Shown piece by piece: positions 60,854-64,000 of a DNA stretch of 64,000 bases. The stretch comes from Rhizobium sp. TH135 (GTDB taxonomy: Bacteria > Pseudomonadota > Alphaproteobacteria > Rhizobiales > Rhizobiaceae): contig NZ_PKRP01000009.1 in the NCBI RefSeq assembly GCF_002855515.1, positions 62,001 to 126,000 on the forward strand, in the 5' to 3' direction. Made by a program: the position numbers and the translations under genes. Positions within the stretch are counted from its first letter, which is position 1; every line of letters begins with the position of its first letter. The notes under the pieces are model-generated. The model saw only the letters and a list, made by a program, of their open reading frames with translations. It searched no databases and had not been told where the DNA came from.

Positions 60854-60880
60854 GTGACCGGGAGACAGTCTCCCGGTCAC
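60854..60880. repeat. Near-perfect palindrome after the binding-protein gene
   Basis: GTGACCGGGAGAC and GTCTCCCGGTCAC are separated by one base, 18 bases after the binding-protein stop. Such hairpins commonly protect the abundant binding-protein mRNA and reduce expression of the genes downstream. A partial terminator is another reading. Confidence 0.6.
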
Positions 60881-60928
60881 ACGACCGCAGCAGAGACGAG
60901 GCTGCGGACAAAATGAGGGTCGTGCTCC

Positions 60929-62482
60929 GTGGTCGCAATGCAAAACAGTATCGGGCAGCCGAAAGAGTTGCTCAAACTAGAGAACATCCAGAAGTGGTTC
61001 GGAGGCGTGCATGCCTTGCGGGGCATCAACCTGACGCTTGAGCGCGGACAGGTCTATCACCTGCTCGGTGAAAACGGCTGTGGCAAGAGCACGGTCATCA
61101 AGATCATGTCCGGCGCTCATCCCCCGTCGGCGGGTGAGATCATTCTCGAGGGCAAGCCTTTCCAAGCGCTGACGCCGATCCAATCCCTCTCCGCCGGTAT
61201 CGAGACGGTCTACCAGGACTTGTCTTTGCTGCCGAATATGACGGTTGCCGAAAATGTTGCGCTTACCGAGCAGCTTGTCTCGGCCGCGGGACGGCTCGCG
61301 CGCCTGTTCAGCAGGAGCAAACTCAATGAAACTGCCGCGCGAGCACTTAAAGCCGTCGGGCTGCCGTCTGACCGCGCCTTCATGCAGGAGATCGTCGAGG
61401 ATCTTCCCTTGGCAGCTCGGCAGCTCGTGGCGATCGCTCGTGCCATTGCAACGCGCGCCAAGCTCGTGATCATGGATGAACCAACGACGTCGCTGACACG
61501 GCGCGAAGTCGACAATCTGATCGATGTGGTCGAGCGGCTGCGTGCCGAAGGCGTCACCGTGCTTTTCGTGACCCACAAGCTCGAAGAATGCTACCGCATC
61601 GGGGGCAACGCGATCGTCTTTCGCGACGGTCAATGTGTCGCCCAGGGCCCGATTGCTGAGTACACCAAGGACGATCTGTCCGAATTGATGACTGGACGTG
61701 CGATCACGGCCACCCGCTATCGTGAGGGACGTCCCGCAGGCGATGTCTTCTTTGACATCAAAGACCTGAGGACGGAGAATGTTGAGGGAGTGTCGCTCGC
61801 TCTCCATGCCGGCGAGATCCTCGGGATCACAGGTCTTGCCGATTCCGGCCGCAACGAGCTTGCCATGGCGCTTGCTGGTGTCATGCTGGTCACCGGCGGG
61901 ACAATGACGATCGATGGCAAGACGGCCCGCCTGTCGTCACCCTCCGACGCCATTCGCTATGGGATCGGCTATGTGCCGGAAGATCGTCTGGCTGAGGGGC
62001 TGTTCCTCGACAAGTCGATCCTCGAGAACGAGATTGCCCTAGTCGTCAAGGATCTCACCAATGCGATCGGCGTAATCGACAGCGACAAGGGCAGAAAACT
62101 GGCCGATGAGCTGTCGGTACAGATGCGCCTCAACACCAAGAATATCGATCTTCCGGTCAGCTCGCTTTCAGGCGGAAACCAGCAGCGTGTCCTGATCGGA
62201 CGCTGGCTTAGCATTCGTCCCAGACTGCTTATTCTTCATGGGCCGACCGTCGGAGTCGATGTGGGTTCGAAGGATACGATCTACCGGGTCATCCAGTCGC
62301 TCTCGGCATCGGGCATGGGCCTCATCGTCGTGAGTGACGACCTGCCAGAGCTTCTGCAGAACGCCGATCGGATTCTCGTGATGAACGGTGGCCGGATCGT
62401 TTCCGAGTTTGATGCGGGCGCGGCATCCGAAGACGACTTGTACCGGGCTATGCTTGGTAGTGCGAAGGTGGCAGACCAATGA
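60929..62482 (+). CDS. Ribose-type ABC ATPase, two nucleotide-binding domains
   Basis: This 517-residue duplicated ATPase starts at GTG (60929; GAGGG about 9 bases upstream; an ATG at 60938 is an alternative). The first domain has LGENGCGKST, VYQDLSLL, LPLAARQ (degenerate signature) and LVIMDEPTTSL. The second has ITGLADSGRNEL, LSGGNQQR and LLILHGPTVGVD. The second Walker A lacks its Lys and the Walker B Asp-Glu is altered, the usual asymmetry in this family. It overlaps the next permease by ATGA. Confidence 0.93.
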   Translation: MVAMQNSIGQPKELLKLENIQKWFGGVHALRGINLTLERGQVYHLLGENGCGKSTVIKIMSGAHPPSAGEIILEGKPFQALTPIQSLSAGIETVYQDLSLLPNMTVAENVALTEQLVSAAGRLARLFSRSKLNETAARALKAVGLPSDRAFMQEIVEDLPLAARQLVAIARAIATRAKLVIMDEPTTSLTRREVDNLIDVVERLRAEGVTVLFVTHKLEECYRIGGNAIVFRDGQCVAQGPIAEYTKDDLSELMTGRAITATRYREGRPAGDVFFDIKDLRTENVEGVSLALHAGEILGITGLADSGRNELAMALAGVMLVTGGTMTIDGKTARLSSPSDAIRYGIGYVPEDRLAEGLFLDKSILENEIALVVKDLTNAIGVIDSDKGRKLADELSVQMRLNTKNIDLPVSSLSGGNQQRVLIGRWLSIRPRLLILHGPTVGVDVGSKDTIYRVIQSLSASGMGLIVVSDDLPELLQNADRILVMNGGRIVSEFDAGAASEDDLYRAMLGSAKVADQ

Positions 62483-63504
62483 ATACGACTAAAGCGGATG
62501 TATCGCTGTCTTCCTCCCGTCGCGGGGGCATCGGATCCCTGATCCGGCGGCGACCTGAAACCATCACGTTTGCACTCCTGGTCACCATTTGCGTGGCCGT
62601 TTCGATCGCAAATCCCGCCTTCCTTCAGCCCTCGACGCTGATTGATATCGGCCGTTCCAGTGTGGTGATGGGGCTCTTTGCGCTCGGTGTCTTCGTCATC
62701 CTCGCGGCTGGTGGCATCGACGTTTCGTTCACCGCCATTGCCGCCTTCACCATGTATTCGGTGACCCTCTTGGTGCAGACCTATCTGCCAGGGACGCCGA
62801 TGATCCTGATCATCTTGATGTCGATGCTGGGCGGTGTGGCGCTTGGCGTGGTCAACGGCCTCCTCGTTCACCACCTTCGGGTGCCGTCCTTGATTGTGAC
62901 GATCGGCACCCAGTATCTGTTCCGCGGATTTCTCCTGTCTTTCATCGGCACCGTCTGGATCATGTCGTTGCCGCCGCAGATGGGTGCATTCGGCCGCATG
63001 CCGCTTTTGCAGTTCGAAACGGCAAATGGTGCGACAGTCACCTTGCCCTTCTACTTCCTCGTTCTGCCGGCAGCAGCGATCCTCACCTGGTGGATCCTCA
63101 ACCGAACACTGATGGGCCGTGCAATCTTCGCCGTCGGCGGCAATGCGAGTATCGCCGAGCGGCTGGGCTATAGCCTGCGTACCGTGCACCTCTTCCTGTT
63201 CGGTTATGCCGGAGCCTTGGCCGGCCTCGCTGGCATCATCCATGTCTGCGCCAACCGACAGGCCAATCCCTTCGATCTCGTGGGAACCGAAATCAATGTG
63301 ATTGCCGCCGTTGTTCTGGGGGGCGCCCGCATTACCGGCGGGACCGGAACGGTTCTTGGCACCATCCTCGGCGTTCTCCTGATCGTCGTCATCAACAGCG
63401 TGCTTGTCCTCGTCGGGATTCCCAGCACCTGGCAGCGGCTTGTGGTTGGCAGTTTCATCCTGCTTGCAGCTGCCTTCTTCGTCACGCGCCAGCGCAAAAA
63501 GTAA
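62479..63504 (+). CDS. Ribose-type ABC permease, second
   Basis: This 341-residue permease has the family segments AAGGIDVSFTAIAAF, TIGTQYLFRG, GNASIAERLGYSLRTVHLFLFGYAGALAGLAG and NVIAAVVLGGARITGGTGTV. It pairs with the permease at 58772 as a heterodimer. The DhaK-like gene follows after 14 bases. Confidence 0.93.
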   Translation: MNTTKADVSLSSSRRGGIGSLIRRRPETITFALLVTICVAVSIANPAFLQPSTLIDIGRSSVVMGLFALGVFVILAAGGIDVSFTAIAAFTMYSVTLLVQTYLPGTPMILIILMSMLGGVALGVVNGLLVHHLRVPSLIVTIGTQYLFRGFLLSFIGTVWIMSLPPQMGAFGRMPLLQFETANGATVTLPFYFLVLPAAAILTWWILNRTLMGRAIFAVGGNASIAERLGYSLRTVHLFLFGYAGALAGLAGIIHVCANRQANPFDLVGTEINVIAAVVLGGARITGGTGTVLGTILGVLLIVVINSVLVLVGIPSTWQRLVVGSFILLAAAFFVTRQRKK

Positions 63505-63518
63505 CAGTGGAGGATACA

Positions 63519-64000
63519 GTGAAGAAGTTTCTCAACGACCCGGTCGACTTCGTCGACGAGATGCTGGAAGGCATTTACGCCGCCCATCCGATGGTAACCT
63601 ATGCAAATGACGACCTGCGTTGCCTCGTGACTGCCAAACCGAAGGCCGGCAAAGTCGGACTGACCACTGGCGGTGGGTCCGGTCATCTTCCGACGTTCCT
63701 CGGTTTCGTCGGTGACGGTATGCTGGATGGCGCGGCGGTGGGGGGTGTCTTCCAGTCTCCAAGCGCCGAGCAGATGTATCAGGTGACCAAAGCCGTCGAT
63801 CAGGGGGCAGGGGTCCTCTACATCTACGGCAACTATTCTGGCGACATCATCAATTTCGATATGGCAGCGGAGCTTGCGGACCTCGATGGGATTGCCGTCA
63901 AGCAAGTCGTCGGTAACGACGACGTCGCCTCCTCTATCGTCGGAGAAGAACACAAGCGCCGTGGTGTTGCAGGCATCTTCTTTATCTACAAGGCGGCAGG
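63519..64000 (+). CDS. Dihydroxyacetone-kinase DhaK-type protein, 5' part
   Basis: The gene starts with GTG at 63519, with GTGGAGGA upstream; 160 residues are visible before the window ends. The DhaK fold is clear: MKKFLNDPVDFVDEMLEGI-type start, GLTTGGGSGHLPTFLGFVG and NYSGDIINFDMAAELAD. It is transcribed with the ribose-type transporter, so it may be a kinase for a short keto-sugar such as erythrulose rather than dihydroxyacetone. Whether a DhaL domain or gene follows lies outside. Confidence 0.9.
   Translation, partial: MKKFLNDPVDFVDEMLEGIYAAHPMVTYANDDLRCLVTAKPKAGKVGLTTGGGSGHLPTFLGFVGDGMLDGAAVGGVFQSPSAEQMYQVTKAVDQGAGVLYIYGNYSGDIINFDMAAELADLDGIAVKQVVGNDDVASSIVGEEHKRRGVAGIFFIYKAA

Noticed and set aside
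1..64000. CRISPR array, tRNA, rRNA, replication origin or phage structural genes
   Set aside because: No regularly spaced repeats, no tRNA- or rRNA-like sequence, no repABC or phage proteins were seen in the window.

Overview
The window reads as accessory or plasmid/chromid DNA of an alphaproteobacterium of the Rhizobiales, most likely Rhizobiaceae. This rests on the high GC, the small rhizobial hypothetical proteins, a RHE_PE00001-type (DUF1612/HTH_13) gene, HWE/HisKA_2-type kinases, and many solute-binding-protein sugar ABC operons. I saw no rRNA, tRNA or CRISPR array. The first gene (cydB) and the last (a DhaK-type kinase) run off the ends.

Positions 1-9.7 kb hold respiratory and sulfur/peroxide functions. 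They start with the end of a cytochrome bd oxidase operon (cydB, a ferritin-like DUF2202 protein, cydX), then a SLAC1/TehA-type channel. A type II-like sulfide:quinone oxidoreductase follows behind a perfect FNR/FixK-type box, with a DUF5368 membrane protein and a methyltransferase downstream. Next come a persulfide-dioxygenase-like metallo-hydrolase with a TauE/SafE exporter, then a 1-Cys peroxiredoxin divergent from an OxyR-like LysR regulator. Sulfide would be oxidised to persulfide, then sulfite, and exported.

Positions 9.7-24.1 kb form a periplasmic thiol-redox locus: dsbG, two lipoprotein L,D-transpeptidases, a QseBC/PmrAB-like two-component system, dsbD, an Lgt-like/TlpA fusion, a DsbA-like protein and a thioredoxin. 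Two perfect CTTAAG-N5-CTTAAG boxes sit at the two promoters of this locus. In E. coli DsbG, fed by DsbD, protects the single catalytic cysteine of L,D-transpeptidases, so the grouping looks functional. A second two-component system, an EF-hand protein and a DevBCA-type ABC exporter follow.

Positions 24.1-43.4 kb are a patchwork. They hold a solitary serine recombinase with a res-like site, small rhizobial proteins, cspA, a hydrolase/HD-GYP composite pseudogene and a frameshifted dCache histidine kinase. Then come two chemoreceptors with a remnant of a third, a GGDEF-EAL protein, a tyrosine recombinase and a Phd/VapC toxin-antitoxin pair. An intact IS66-family element with an exact 8-bp target duplication interrupts the RHE_PE00001-type gene, and a decayed IS3-family element follows.

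Positions 43.4-54.7 kb carry a sugar ABC operon (binding protein, two permeases, an ArgH-like lyase, ATPase, PfkB kinase). It is divergent from a ROK regulator, a PIG-L deacetylase and a DMT transporter. A scar of IS3 and transporter remnants follows at 54.7-55.5 kb. Positions 55.7-64 kb carry a LacI regulator, a racemase-like protein and an aldo/keto reductase, divergent from a ribose-type ABC transporter leading into a DhaK-type kinase, around a strong LacI-like palindrome.
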